Of a DNA stretch of 18,188 nucleotides, positions 7,201-14,661 are shown piece by piece. The number at the start of each line of letters is the position of its first letter. The stretch's first letter is position 1. The notes beneath the pieces are model-generated. The model had not been told where the DNA came from. It saw nothing but the letters and a program-made list of their open reading frames with translations, and ran no database searches. Source of the DNA: Trueperaceae bacterium (GTDB lineage: Bacteria; Deinococcota; Deinococci; Deinococcales; Trueperaceae); contig PXAU01000165.1 in assembly GCA_003567075.1 (NCBI GenBank), positions 1 through 18,188 on the forward strand. The letters run 5' to 3'. Both the position numbers and the translations under genes were made by a program.

Positions 7201-8231
7201 GTCGGGTCCTCCAATCTCCAGCAATCGGCCGTGTGCTCGCTGTGCCGGCTGAGGCCCTCGAACTGCGGCGGGTACTCCTGGCGGCAGCGCTCGTCGGCGA
7301 ACTCGCAACGGGGCGCGAACCGGCAACCGACCAGCTCCTGCCCCGGCGCGGGCGGTTGCCCCGGGATGGAGTAGAGCCGCTCGGTCCGCTCCTCGAGCTT
7401 GGGCACCGAGTTGATCAGCGCCTGGGTGTAGGGGTGCGAGGGGTGGTTGAAGATCGAGCGCACCGGTCCGTGCTCGACGATCTTGCCGGCGTACATGACG
7501 GCCACCCGGTCGCACATCTTGGCCACGATCCCGAAGTCGTGCGTGATGAAGATGACACCCACCCCGGTGGTGTCCTGGAGTCGCTTGATGAGCCGCAGGT
7601 ACTGGGCCTGGATGGTGAGGTCGAGCGAGGTGGTCGGCTCGTCCGCGATGACGATGTCCGGGGAGCAGGAGATGGCGATCGCACCGACGACGCGCTGCTT
7701 CATGCCGCCGCTCAGCTGGTGCGGGAAAGCGGTCACCCGCCGCTCGGGATCGGCGATGTTCACCTTGCGCAAGACGTCGACCACGGCCTTCCGCACGCCG
7801 CCTCGCGCGAGCCCCTGCTTGCCGGTGACGAACGCTTCGTTCAGTTGGTTGCCGATGGTGAAGACCGGGTTGAGAGAGGTCTGCGGGTCCTGGAGGATCA
7901 TGGAGATCCTGCGACCGCGGATCGTGCGCATCTCGCCCTGGCTCTTGCGGAGCAGGTCGTCGCCACGGAACAGCGCTTCACCGCCCACGATGCGGCCGGC
8001 CGGCTTGGGCTCCATCTGCAGGAGCGAGAGCGCCATGATGCTCTTGCCGCTGCCCGACTCGCCGACGATCCCGAGCGTCTCGCCCCGGCGGAGGTAGAAG
8101 CTGACGCCGTCGACGGCTTTGACCGTCGCGCGCTTGGTGAAGAGGTACGTGCGCAGGTCCTTGACCTCGAGGAGCACCTCGGCTCCGGCCCCTGCATCTG
8201 GGCGTTCCTGAACGGCAGCTGCGGTACGCAT
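7179..8231 (-). CDS. Oligopeptide-type ABC transporter ATP-binding protein (OppD/DppD-like)
   Basis: A 350-aa ATPase partner of the OppF-like subunit. Walker A is GESGSGKS (residues 57-64), the Q-loop region is LQDP (113-116), the signature is LSGGM (173-177), Walker B is IVIADEP (193-199) with the following TTSLD D-loop, and the switch His is in ITHD (231). The C-terminal extension holds Cys303, 309, 316 and 337, again a four-cysteine set. ATG 8231 begins one base after the TAG of the upstream permease gene, so translation is probably coupled; no strong ribosome site precedes it. The pair of non-identical ATPases plus two permeases and a family-5 binding protein defines a PepT-type importer. 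Confidence 0.94.
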   Translation of the reverse strand: MRTAAAVQERPDAGAGAEVLLEVKDLRTYLFTKRATVKAVDGVSFYLRRGETLGIVGESGSGKSIMALSLLQMEPKPAGRIVGGEALFRGDDLLRKSQGEMRTIRGRRISMILQDPQTSLNPVFTIGNQLNEAFVTGKQGLARGGVRKAVVDVLRKVNIADPERRVTAFPHQLSGGMKQRVVGAIAISCSPDIVIADEPTTSLDLTIQAQYLRLIKRLQDTTGVGVIFITHDFGIVAKMCDRVAVMYAGKIVEHGPVRSIFNHPSHPYTQALINSVPKLEERTERLYSIPGQPPAPGQELVGCRFAPRCEFADERCRQEYPPQFEGLSRHSEHTADCWRLEDPTWRPSRH

Positions 8232-8232
8232 G

Positions 8233-9123
8233 CTAGACCTGCGTCAGCTTCGGGTCGAGGCGGTCGCGCAGCCAGTCGCCGAGCATGTTCACGGAGAGGA
8301 CGGTGAGCATGATGGCCAAGCCCGGGAAGAAGGCGATCCACCAGGCTGACACCACGTGGATGCGTCCGTCCGCGACCATCAACCCCCAGGCGGGGTTGGG
8401 GCGTGGGATGCCCACGCCCAGGAAGCTGAGCGAGCCCTCGAACACGATCACGAAGCCCACCTGCAAGGTCGAGAGGACGATGAGCGTGTTGGCGATGTTC
8501 GGCAGGATGTGGCGGACGATGATGCGGAAGTGCGAAGCGCCGGCCACGCGAGCTCGGGCGACGAAGTCGCTCTGGGCCCACTTGAGCGCCTCGGCGCGTA
8601 CCTGCCGCGCGTAGACGGCCCAGAGGACCAGCGCGACGATGGCGACCACCGTCGTGAAGCGTGCGCCGATCGCCGCCGCCACCACCAGCGCCACCAGGAT
8701 GGCCGGGATGGAGAGCGTGAGGTCGACCAGCCGGGTGACTATCGTCTCGGCCACGCCGCGGAAGTAGCCGGCGATCAAGCCCAAGGTCGTGCCGATCGAC
8801 CCGCCGATCAGGATGCCGGCCCCCGCCACCGCGATGGAGATGCGCGAGCCGAAGATGATGCGGCTGAAAATGTCCCGCCCCTGGTGGTCGGTCCCCAACA
8901 GGAACTCGCTTGGGCCTCCCAGGAACGCCGGCGGTTGCAGGCGGGCACGGAGGCTCCCAGAGTAGGGGTTGTGCGGGGCCAGGTACTCGGCGAAGATCGC
9001 CGGTATCACGAGGACCACGAGGATGATGGCGATCGGCAGCAACGGGAGCTCGCGCAGCCATCGCCACGCGAGTCGCGCCCTCGTCGGTCCTGCACCGACT
9101 GCACTCGCCTGAGCCTCACGCAT
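8233..9123 (-). CDS. ABC transporter permease (OppC/DppC-like)
   Basis: A 296-aa inner-membrane permease. After a short cytoplasmic N-terminus there is a first membrane segment (~29-49), the typical DppC N-terminal domain with FLLGTDHQGRDIFSR (74-88), then five more predicted membrane segments (~92-120, 133-155, 160-175, 212-232, 262-282). The coupling EAA-type loop reads ARVAGASHFRIIVRHILPN (191-209), which docks on the ATPases. ATG 9123 is preceded by AGGAGAGG (8-nt spacing from AGGAG); the longer open frame upstream is an artefact of GC-rich sequence overlapping the other permease gene. It lies 17 bp downstream of the OppB-like gene and abuts the first ATPase gene. Confidence 0.94.
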   Translation of the reverse strand: MREAQASAVGAGPTRARLAWRWLRELPLLPIAIILVVLVIPAIFAEYLAPHNPYSGSLRARLQPPAFLGGPSEFLLGTDHQGRDIFSRIIFGSRISIAVAGAGILIGGSIGTTLGLIAGYFRGVAETIVTRLVDLTLSIPAILVALVVAAAIGARFTTVVAIVALVLWAVYARQVRAEALKWAQSDFVARARVAGASHFRIIVRHILPNIANTLIVLSTLQVGFVIVFEGSLSFLGVGIPRPNPAWGLMVADGRIHVVSAWWIAFFPGLAIMLTVLSVNMLGDWLRDRLDPKLTQV

Positions 9124-9140
9124 GCACACCTCTCCTGCCG

Positions 9141-10061
9141 CTACTCGAAGCGGATGCGAGGATCGAACACCCCGTAGAGAACGTCGACGACCAGGTTCGC
9201 CAGCACGATCACGAAGGCGAACACGATGGTCACCGCCTGGACGACCGGGAAGTCCCTCGCGGTCACGGCGTTCACCACGAGCAGGCCCACCCCGGGCCAG
9301 GAGAAGACGACCTCGGTCGTGATGGAACCGACGACGAGATAGGCGATCATGATCCCGAAATACGTCAGAGGCACGATGGCCGCGTTGCGCAGCGCGTGCT
9401 TCCAGATGACGATGCGCTCCCTGACGCCCTTGAGCCGAGCGAGCTTGATGTACTCGCTGTCGAGCGACTCGAGCATCGCCGAGCGGATGAGCCGCATGAG
9501 CGCCGCCACCTGGAACCAGCCGATGACCACGGCCGGCATGATCAGGTGCTGCCAGGTGCCGCGGCCCGACGTCGGCAGCCAGCGCAGGTTCACGGCGAAG
9601 ATCCAGATGAAGACGATCCCGATCCAGAAGTGCGGGAGCGACTGCCCCAGCAAGGCGATGAACTTGCCGACGTGGTCGATGGCCGAGTTCTTGTAGACCG
9701 CCGAGAACACGCCGATCGGCACCGCCAGCGCCACCGCGAAGAGCAGGGCCACCAGCCCGAGCTCGAGCGTGTTGCCGATGCGCAGCAGGACCAGCTCCAG
9801 GGCGTCGCGTCCGGGCCACTGCAGCGAGTCACCGAACTCACCGCGCAGGACGTTACCGATGTAGCGCAGGTACTGGACGTGGAGCGGCTGATCGAGCCCC
9901 CACAGCTCCATGATCCTGGCCCTGTCCTCCTGCCGCGCCTCCACCGGCATCAGCACGGTCGCAGGGTCACCAGTCATACGGCCGAGCCCGAAGACGATGA
10001 CCGTCACGGCGAACAGCGTGAAGACCGTCTGCCCAAGTCGCTTGATCAGGTAACGCAGCAC
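9141..10061 (-). CDS. ABC transporter permease (OppB/DppB-like)
   Basis: A 306-aa inner-membrane permease. It opens with the family-typical MLRYLIKRLGQTVFTLFAVT, followed by the GDPA segment (31-34) and the GLDQPLHVQYLRYI segment of the periplasmic loop, then five further hydrophobic spans. The EAA-type coupling loop is ARLKGVRERIVIWKHALRN, and the C-terminus ends LYGVFDPRIRFE, typical of DppB. The start is GTG 10061 with GGAG five bases upstream; an overlapping ATG at 10063 is out of frame. It is separated from the binding-protein gene upstream by a 200-bp gap containing a strong hairpin, which probably lowers expression of the membrane subunits relative to the binding protein. Confidence 0.94.
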   Translation of the reverse strand: MLRYLIKRLGQTVFTLFAVTVIVFGLGRMTGDPATVLMPVEARQEDRARIMELWGLDQPLHVQYLRYIGNVLRGEFGDSLQWPGRDALELVLLRIGNTLELGLVALLFAVALAVPIGVFSAVYKNSAIDHVGKFIALLGQSLPHFWIGIVFIWIFAVNLRWLPTSGRGTWQHLIMPAVVIGWFQVAALMRLIRSAMLESLDSEYIKLARLKGVRERIVIWKHALRNAAIVPLTYFGIMIAYLVVGSITTEVVFSWPGVGLLVVNAVTARDFPVVQAVTIVFAFVIVLANLVVDVLYGVFDPRIRFE

Positions 10062-10093
10062 ATCGGCTCCGACTAGATACTACTGCTGTAGCG

Positions 10094-10142
10094 CTCGCGG
10101 CTCGCGGCTCGCGGCCGCGTGTCGTGATCGGTCGCGGCCGCG
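10094..10142. repeat. Tandem heptamers and paired NotI-like palindromes
   Basis: CTCGCGG is repeated three times in tandem (10094-10114). A 10-bp palindrome CGCGGCCGCG occurs at 10110-10119 and again at 10133-10142, so the two copies can form a 10-bp stem around a 13-nt loop. It lies in the leader of the OppB-like permease gene. Function unknown; it may be a second RNA structure slowing transcription or decay between the binding protein and the permeases. Confidence 0.5.
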
Positions 10143-10195
10143 CGTGGTGATCCGCCGGGAAGGCGCGGCTCGCGCAGTCGGTCGGCGGGGAGCGT

Positions 10196-10240
10196 GGACG
10201 GGCCGTGCGGGATGTCCTTCACGTTCCGCACGGCCCGTCC
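10196..10240 (-). terminator. Perfect 15-bp inverted repeat after the binding-protein gene
   Basis: GGACGGGCCGTGCGG (10196-10210) is the exact reverse complement of 10226-10240, with a 15-nt loop that can close further by GC and GU pairs. It starts 21 bp past the binding-protein stop. There is no T-run after it on the minus strand, so it is better read as a partial terminator or mRNA-end stabiliser. Such hairpins commonly let the binding protein be made in excess over its permeases. Confidence 0.7.
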
Positions 10241-10261
10241 CGAACGCTTCTCGACGCCGCC

Positions 10262-11869
10262 CTAGCGGACCGGCTCGATCATGTAGAAGTGCGTCCAGTT
10301 GGTCGGCGCCTGGCCAGGCCAGGCCCAATCGACGATCACGTCGGGGTCGACCACGATCTCGACGTGGGTGGCTCCGAGCGGGATCAGGACGAACTCCTCG
10401 AACAGGAAGTCGCCGATCTCACGAGCGATGGTGTCGCGCTCTTCGGGATCGACCGCGAAGCGCAACTCCACGATCTTCTCCTCGATTAAGTCATCGAGGA
10501 AGAGCTTGCCGTTCGCCGCAGCGGTGTGCCAGAACTCGATGAACTCCTGGGTGGTGCGCAGCGGCGTGTTGCGGGTGATCCACACCTCGCCGTGCACGCC
10601 CTGGTCCTCGAACCAGCGAGCGAGGAAGGTGCCGAAGTCGACCGGCGTGACGTTCGCCTCGACGCCAACGGCTTCCCAGAAGGGTTGCAGCGACTCGAGC
10701 ACGTACGGCGACTCGGGCTGACCCGGATGCTCGTAGAGGTTGATCCTCACGCTCATCTGTCCAGGTCCGTAGCCGGCCTCTTGCAGGAGCTCGCGAGCAC
10801 GCTCGGGGTCGTAGCCGTACATCTCGTCGAAGCGCTCGGCCCACTCGGGGTTCCAGCCCTCGTGCTGCGGCACCCAACCGGTGCGGAACGCTGGCGTCAC
10901 GCGGCCCTTGTACAACTCCTCCTGGATCGCCTCGAGGTCGACGGCCTTGATGAGCGCTTGACGGACGCGCCGGTCGAGGAGCGGGTTGTCTTCCCGGATC
11001 TCTGGCGCGCCGGTGTTGAAGTAGAGCCCGCCGAAGGGGACGAAACGCTGCATGTTCTCGCGCCGCGAGGGGATGACGACCATGCCCTGGCCCTCGGCCG
11101 ACTCGGCCACGTCACGACCCAACGCCGCGGCGTGGACTTCACCGGTAAGCAGCTGCGCCATGCGTGTCGTCTCGTCGGGAACCCAGCGCAGTTCGATCTC
11201 GCGGAAGGGAGCCACGTCACGCCAGTGGTCCTCGACCGCCTCGACGATCAGGTTCACGCCCTCGGTGCGCTCCTGGAAGCGGAACACGCCGGTGCCGACG
11301 ATACGCTCGTCGACGGCGGCCACGCCGCCCTCGTCCCACTGCGCCTTGCTGGTGATGTACATCTCACCACCGGTGCGGGAGAAGAGGCGCACGCCGTCGA
11401 TGTAGGGCTCGTGGAAGCGGAAGGAGATGGTGTAGTCGTCCACCACGACGGCCTCGGCCACGCGGTCACGCCAGACGGCAGCCATGTTGACCTGGCTGTC
11501 GTCTCTCGAGAGCAAGTCGTAGGTGTGTTTCACGTCCTCTGCGGTGAGTTCGCCGTACCCGAAGTGGAACGGCACACCTTGGCGAAGGTAGAAGGTCCAC
11601 TCCGTGAAGTCGTCGCTCGCCTCCCAGCGCTCGGCGAGGCGGGGGATCGGATCGCCGGTCTCGGGGTCGTTGCCGATGAGGGTCTCGAGCATCGGCTCGA
11701 ACTGCGTGTGCATCACCCACGAACCGGCCCAAATGCGGTTGGTCTCGGTCGCCACCGGGGGCAGGGCGATCACCAGCCGCTCGAGCTCGCTCACGGCGAC
11801 CTGCGAGAACGCCGTCGAGCCCAACGAGGCCAGGACCAGTATGCTCGCCAGAAGCAGTCCCCTTCTCAT
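10262..11869 (-). CDS. Family-5 extracellular solute-binding protein of the ABC transporter
   Basis: A 535-aa secreted substrate-binding protein, first gene of the transporter operon. The N-terminus MRRGLLLASILVLASLGSTA is a Sec signal peptide, with likely cleavage after AFS near residue 22; no lipobox Cys is seen. The mature part has family-5 (DppA/OppA) landmarks: LAERWEASDDFTEWTFYLRQ (about 76-95), the GELTAEDVKHTYDLL helix, and the late DRRVRQALIKAVD motif. ATG 11869 is preceded by AGGAGG with 6-nt spacing. Family-5 proteins bind peptides but also oligosaccharides and other solutes. Its promoter carries the same operator-like element as the RuBisCO-like and apnL promoters, so an apiose-containing saccharide, apiose or apionate is a reasonable substrate guess. 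Substrate is inferred, not visible. Confidence 0.93.
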   Translation of the reverse strand: MRRGLLLASILVLASLGSTAFSQVAVSELERLVIALPPVATETNRIWAGSWVMHTQFEPMLETLIGNDPETGDPIPRLAERWEASDDFTEWTFYLRQGVPFHFGYGELTAEDVKHTYDLLSRDDSQVNMAAVWRDRVAEAVVVDDYTISFRFHEPYIDGVRLFSRTGGEMYITSKAQWDEGGVAAVDERIVGTGVFRFQERTEGVNLIVEAVEDHWRDVAPFREIELRWVPDETTRMAQLLTGEVHAAALGRDVAESAEGQGMVVIPSRRENMQRFVPFGGLYFNTGAPEIREDNPLLDRRVRQALIKAVDLEAIQEELYKGRVTPAFRTGWVPQHEGWNPEWAERFDEMYGYDPERARELLQEAGYGPGQMSVRINLYEHPGQPESPYVLESLQPFWEAVGVEANVTPVDFGTFLARWFEDQGVHGEVWITRNTPLRTTQEFIEFWHTAAANGKLFLDDLIEEKIVELRFAVDPEERDTIAREIGDFLFEEFVLIPLGATHVEIVVDPDVIVDWAWPGQAPTNWTHFYMIEPVR

Positions 11870-11951
11870 ATCCTTCCTCCTGCGCAGCACAGCGTGGCGG
11901 TACGCCACTCGTCCGAGCGGCAAAGCGTCCTCAACAGGCTGCGTACCTCGG

Positions 11952-11981
11952 AGCATACGTGAGATCCCACTGCCATGTCAA
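11952..11981 (-). promoter_or_regulatory. Promoter of the binding-protein/ABC operon with embedded operator-like site
   Basis: On the minus strand TTGACA (11981-11976) and TATGCT (11957-11952) are 18 bp apart. The spacer holds GTGGGATCTCAC (plus coordinates 11959-11970), a near-perfect 12-bp palindrome. GATCTCA occupies spacer positions 10-16, the same offset as in the promoters at 14609-14638 and 14662-14691. A protein bound here would contact both promoter boxes. The start would be near 11945, giving a ~75-nt leader before the ATG. Confidence 0.8.
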
Positions 11982-12021
11982 CGCGTGATCGGGCTCCGAT
12001 TCGGCTCGGCCAGGTCGGTCC

Positions 12022-13110
12022 TCACGAGACCCCGAGCAGTCGCGTCACGCGCCGCCCGGCGGCCGCCCCGAGCAGCGTGCGCGCCACCTGGGCGACGCCC
12101 TCGAAGCCGCCCGTGTACACCCATAGGACGGTCGTGTCGGAACTGACGACCCGGCCTCCCTCCCCGCCCAGGGCCTGTCCGTAGCACTCGATCTCACCGA
12201 AGCCGCCGGCGTTGCCGTCGTCGTTGTAGACGTGGACCGAGTCGCCGTTCTCGCCTGGTTTCGAGGCCGGTTCCTCGAGGTAGCTCGTCGACGGGTTGTT
12301 GAAGAAGGCACGCACCAGGAGCCGCGCGCGCGACGGGTCGAGCGCGCGCACGTAGCCGACGCGGCCCACGTGGTAGGCCGCGCCGTAGCCGACCTTGTAC
12401 CGATGCGCGCCGGTGATCGAGAGCTCCACGAGGTCGTCGGCGAGTCGCTGCCGCTCCTCGCCAACGGGCTCGAAGTAGTCGCGCTGCACCGCCGGCGCGA
12501 GCAGCGGCAGGAACACCGAACCGCCGGGCACGAGCTGGATCAGGTTCCACGACTGCGCGCCGATCGCGTTGGGTTCCAGGTCGCGAACCACGGTGTCGTG
12601 CTCGTACCCCATGAAGCTGACGTCGGCACACGCCCCTTGGCGGAGCGAACGCACGGGGTCAGCCACGCTACGAACGAATCGCTGCACCCGAAGGCGCTTC
12701 ACGCCGGCGGCAAGGTTGTGCGCCGCCAGCTCGGCCTCCTGCCGGAGTGCGCAGCCACCGTCTCGCGCCGGCTCGAGCCGCCAGGTGCCAGGGTCCATGG
12801 CGGCCGGCAGCGAGTAGCTCCCCCAGAAGTCCCGGCGGTCGCGGATGGTGAACTGGATCTCGGGTGCGATCCAGGTTCGTTCGCCGCCGAGGTTCCAGTC
12901 GCCGCGAGCCAGGAAAGCCTCGAAGCGCTCGCGCTCCGCCCACGCCCGGCTGAGCCAGAGCACGCTTTCGCCATCGGCCGCAAAGGGCATGAGCCTGCCG
13001 CCGCGCTGGCACGCCACGAGGGTGCCACCGCCGTCGAGCTGGAGGCTCGCCGACGCCATGCCCTGCTCCTCGAGTCGCGCCTGGACGTCATCGATGCGTA
13101 CGTGGTCCAT
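12022..13110 (-). CDS. Uncharacterised 362-aa protein, possibly galactose-mutarotase-like
   Basis: Not firmly recognised. No signal peptide or membrane segment is visible, so it is probably cytoplasmic. The composition is that of a beta-rich protein, with alternating hydrophobic stretches throughout. A NLGGERTWIAPE segment (residues ~72-83) recalls the GGE-x-W-x-x-PE motif I associate with DUF6786-type, mutarotase-like proteins; this is a weak memory-based resemblance. Other distinctive stretches are GYEHDTVVRDLEPNAIGAQS, RAFFNNPSTSYLEEPASKPG and GFGEIECYGQAL near the C-terminus. ATG 13110 follows AGGAGGGAGC closely. It lies 97 bp downstream of the RuBisCO-like gene on the same strand and is likely cotranscribed, so a role in the same pathway (sugar epimerisation or lactone handling) is a hypothesis. 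Confidence 0.75.
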   Translation of the reverse strand: MDHVRIDDVQARLEEQGMASASLQLDGGGTLVACQRGGRLMPFAADGESVLWLSRAWAERERFEAFLARGDWNLGGERTWIAPEIQFTIRDRRDFWGSYSLPAAMDPGTWRLEPARDGGCALRQEAELAAHNLAAGVKRLRVQRFVRSVADPVRSLRQGACADVSFMGYEHDTVVRDLEPNAIGAQSWNLIQLVPGGSVFLPLLAPAVQRDYFEPVGEERQRLADDLVELSITGAHRYKVGYGAAYHVGRVGYVRALDPSRARLLVRAFFNNPSTSYLEEPASKPGENGDSVHVYNDDGNAGGFGEIECYGQALGGEGGRVVSSDTTVLWVYTGGFEGVAQVARTLLGAAAGRRVTRLLGVS

Positions 13111-13207
13111 GCTCCCTCCTCGTGTGCGTCGATCGTCCTTGGACGCCGTCCGCCACGTCACCGCGCCGGCGCGCGCGCCCACGCCCGCGCGAGGCCCGGT
13201 ACGGCAC

Positions 13208-14467
13208 TCACTTGGGGTCTCCGAACGCCTCGAGCGCGAGGCGCAGTTCCTCGTGCGTACGCGCGTACTCGTGGAGCGGCACGCCCTCCATGGCGGCTTG
13301 CCAGGCTTGCTGGATCGAGGCCACCCCGGCGGCAGACCCGGCCGGATGGCCCACGATCCCGCCGCCGGCCAGGTAGATGACGTCGGTGGTTCCCGAGCGC
13401 TGGTAGGTGTCGAAGACCTGCCGAGCGGACTGGCCCGAGCCGATCACCGGCATGACCGTGTTCCCACCGAGCATCGGTGTGAGGCAAGCCTCGATCGAGC
13501 GGAGCACCGACTCGTCGTCCTCCCAGAACTTGTTGGCGAGGCCGTTGACGTGCAGCTGGTCGACGCCGACGAGGCGCCAGAGCTTCTGGTAGGCGATGAA
13601 GTCGATGCCCAGGAAGGCGTGCCGCGTCCACAGCCCCCACCCGTTTCGGTGCCCGTGGATCGGCAGTTGGCTGTGGCGCCGCAGCGCCGAGGTGCCTACC
13701 GGGCCAACGGAGTTGATGCTCACCAGGACGCAGGTGCCACCGTGCTCCAGCACGGTGTCGTGATGGCGGAGCATGGCGTCGAGCTCGTCGCTGATGTTGA
13801 AGGCGACCATCACCTTCTTCCCCGTGCGGTCGGCGTGCTCGTTGACCACGTCCATCACCGCCGCGACGCGCTCGGCGAGTGGTGAGCGCGGCGAGTTCGC
13901 CTGGATCTCATCGTCCTTGACGAAGTCGACCCCGGCGTGCGCGAGCTTGCGGACCATGTCGGCGGTCTCCGCCGGACTCAAGCCGACCGGCGGCTTGATG
14001 ATCGAGCCGATGATCGGCCGCCCCTGCACGCCGGCCTTCTCGCGTGTCCCCTCGACGCCGTACTGCGGGCCGGGGTACCGCTCGGCCATGGCCGCCGGCC
14101 AGTCGATGTCCATGAGGCGAACGCCCGAGAGCTCGGAGAGCTCATAGAGGCTTCCCATGATCGTGGCGAGGATCGTCGGCAGGTTGGGCCCGACGTTCTC
14201 GAACGGAATGGAGATGGCGATCTCCCCACGCTGGTAGCGCTGGCCGGCCTGGGGCCGCTTGGCACCGCGGAGCGAGGGGGTTTCGACGGCCTCGAACGGC
14301 ACGATCCGCTCGACCCGAGCTCCAACCTTCGCGCGCAGCGCCTCCGTCTCACCCGGCACGGCGACGAAGGTGCTCGACGACTGAACACCGGCGATCTTCT
14401 GCGCAGCCTGTTCGAGCGTGAGCGCGGTCTCGATGAGATAGGTGGCGAGGATGCGATCAGGTGCCAT
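13208..14467 (-). CDS. RuBisCO-like protein (type IV large-subunit family), probable 3-oxo-isoapionate-4-phosphate enzyme
   Basis: A 419-aa member of the RuBisCO large-chain family. The N-terminal domain (1-~130) precedes a TIM barrel with GSIIKPPVGLSP (154-165), where Lys158 matches RuBisCO Lys175 but the Lys177 equivalent is Pro. DFVKDDEIQANSP (181-193) keeps the carbamylated Lys and Mg ligands (Lys184, Asp186, Glu187). HGHRNGW is at 271-277, and the phosphate-binding GGGIVGHPAG at 368-377. The loop-6 Lys334 needed for CO2 fixation is absent (GSGQSARQ at 343-350), so it is not a carboxylase. RuBisCO-like proteins in apionate pathways either decarboxylate 3-oxo-isoapionate-4-phosphate or act as its transcarboxylase/hydrolase; which one cannot be told here. 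ATG 14467 has GGAGG 4 nt upstream. It is divergent from apnL and shares a promoter element with it. Confidence 0.9.
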   Translation of the reverse strand: MAPDRILATYLIETALTLEQAAQKIAGVQSSSTFVAVPGETEALRAKVGARVERIVPFEAVETPSLRGAKRPQAGQRYQRGEIAISIPFENVGPNLPTILATIMGSLYELSELSGVRLMDIDWPAAMAERYPGPQYGVEGTREKAGVQGRPIIGSIIKPPVGLSPAETADMVRKLAHAGVDFVKDDEIQANSPRSPLAERVAAVMDVVNEHADRTGKKVMVAFNISDELDAMLRHHDTVLEHGGTCVLVSINSVGPVGTSALRRHSQLPIHGHRNGWGLWTRHAFLGIDFIAYQKLWRLVGVDQLHVNGLANKFWEDDESVLRSIEACLTPMLGGNTVMPVIGSGQSARQVFDTYQRSGTTDVIYLAGGGIVGHPAGSAAGVASIQQAWQAAMEGVPLHEYARTHEELRLALEAFGDPK

Positions 14468-14608
14468 ACGGCCTCCACGCGCGCCTCGCGGCTGAGGCGC
14501 CAAGGTCGAACTCGAGCGACATGGGCCCCTGGCCAAACGCGCCCGCGCCAACGGGCGTCTCGCGAGCACCCCGAGGGATACGGACTCCCGTGGGCTCCTG
14601 TTGGGTAG

Positions 14609-14638
14609 AGTGTAGCTGAGATCTCAGTAGGGCGTCAA
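14609..14638 (-). promoter_or_regulatory. Promoter of the RuBisCO-like operon with perfect 12-bp palindrome in the spacer
   Basis: On the minus strand TTGACG (14638-14633) and TACACT (14614-14609) are 18 bp apart. The spacer contains CTGAGATCTCAG (14616-14627), a perfect palindrome. GATCTCA sits at spacer positions 10-16, identical to the other two promoters of the set. The predicted start near 14602 gives a leader of about 135 nt to the ATG at 14467; nothing further is recognised in that leader. Confidence 0.78.
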
Positions 14639-14661
14639 CGCGATGGCGATGGACCATGGTC

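Noticed and set aside
7201..7515. N-terminal extension of the OppF-like ATPase
   Set aside because: It overlaps the OppD-like gene in another frame; GTG 7200 has a well-spaced GGAGG and begins the family homology.
13902..13910. Another GGATCTCA copy
   Set aside because: It lies inside the RuBisCO-like coding sequence with no promoter boxes around it; chance occurrence.
13208..14467. Functional carbon-fixing RuBisCO
   Set aside because: The loop-6 Lys and the Lys177 equivalent are missing, there is no small subunit or phosphoribulokinase nearby, and the context is sugar-acid catabolism.
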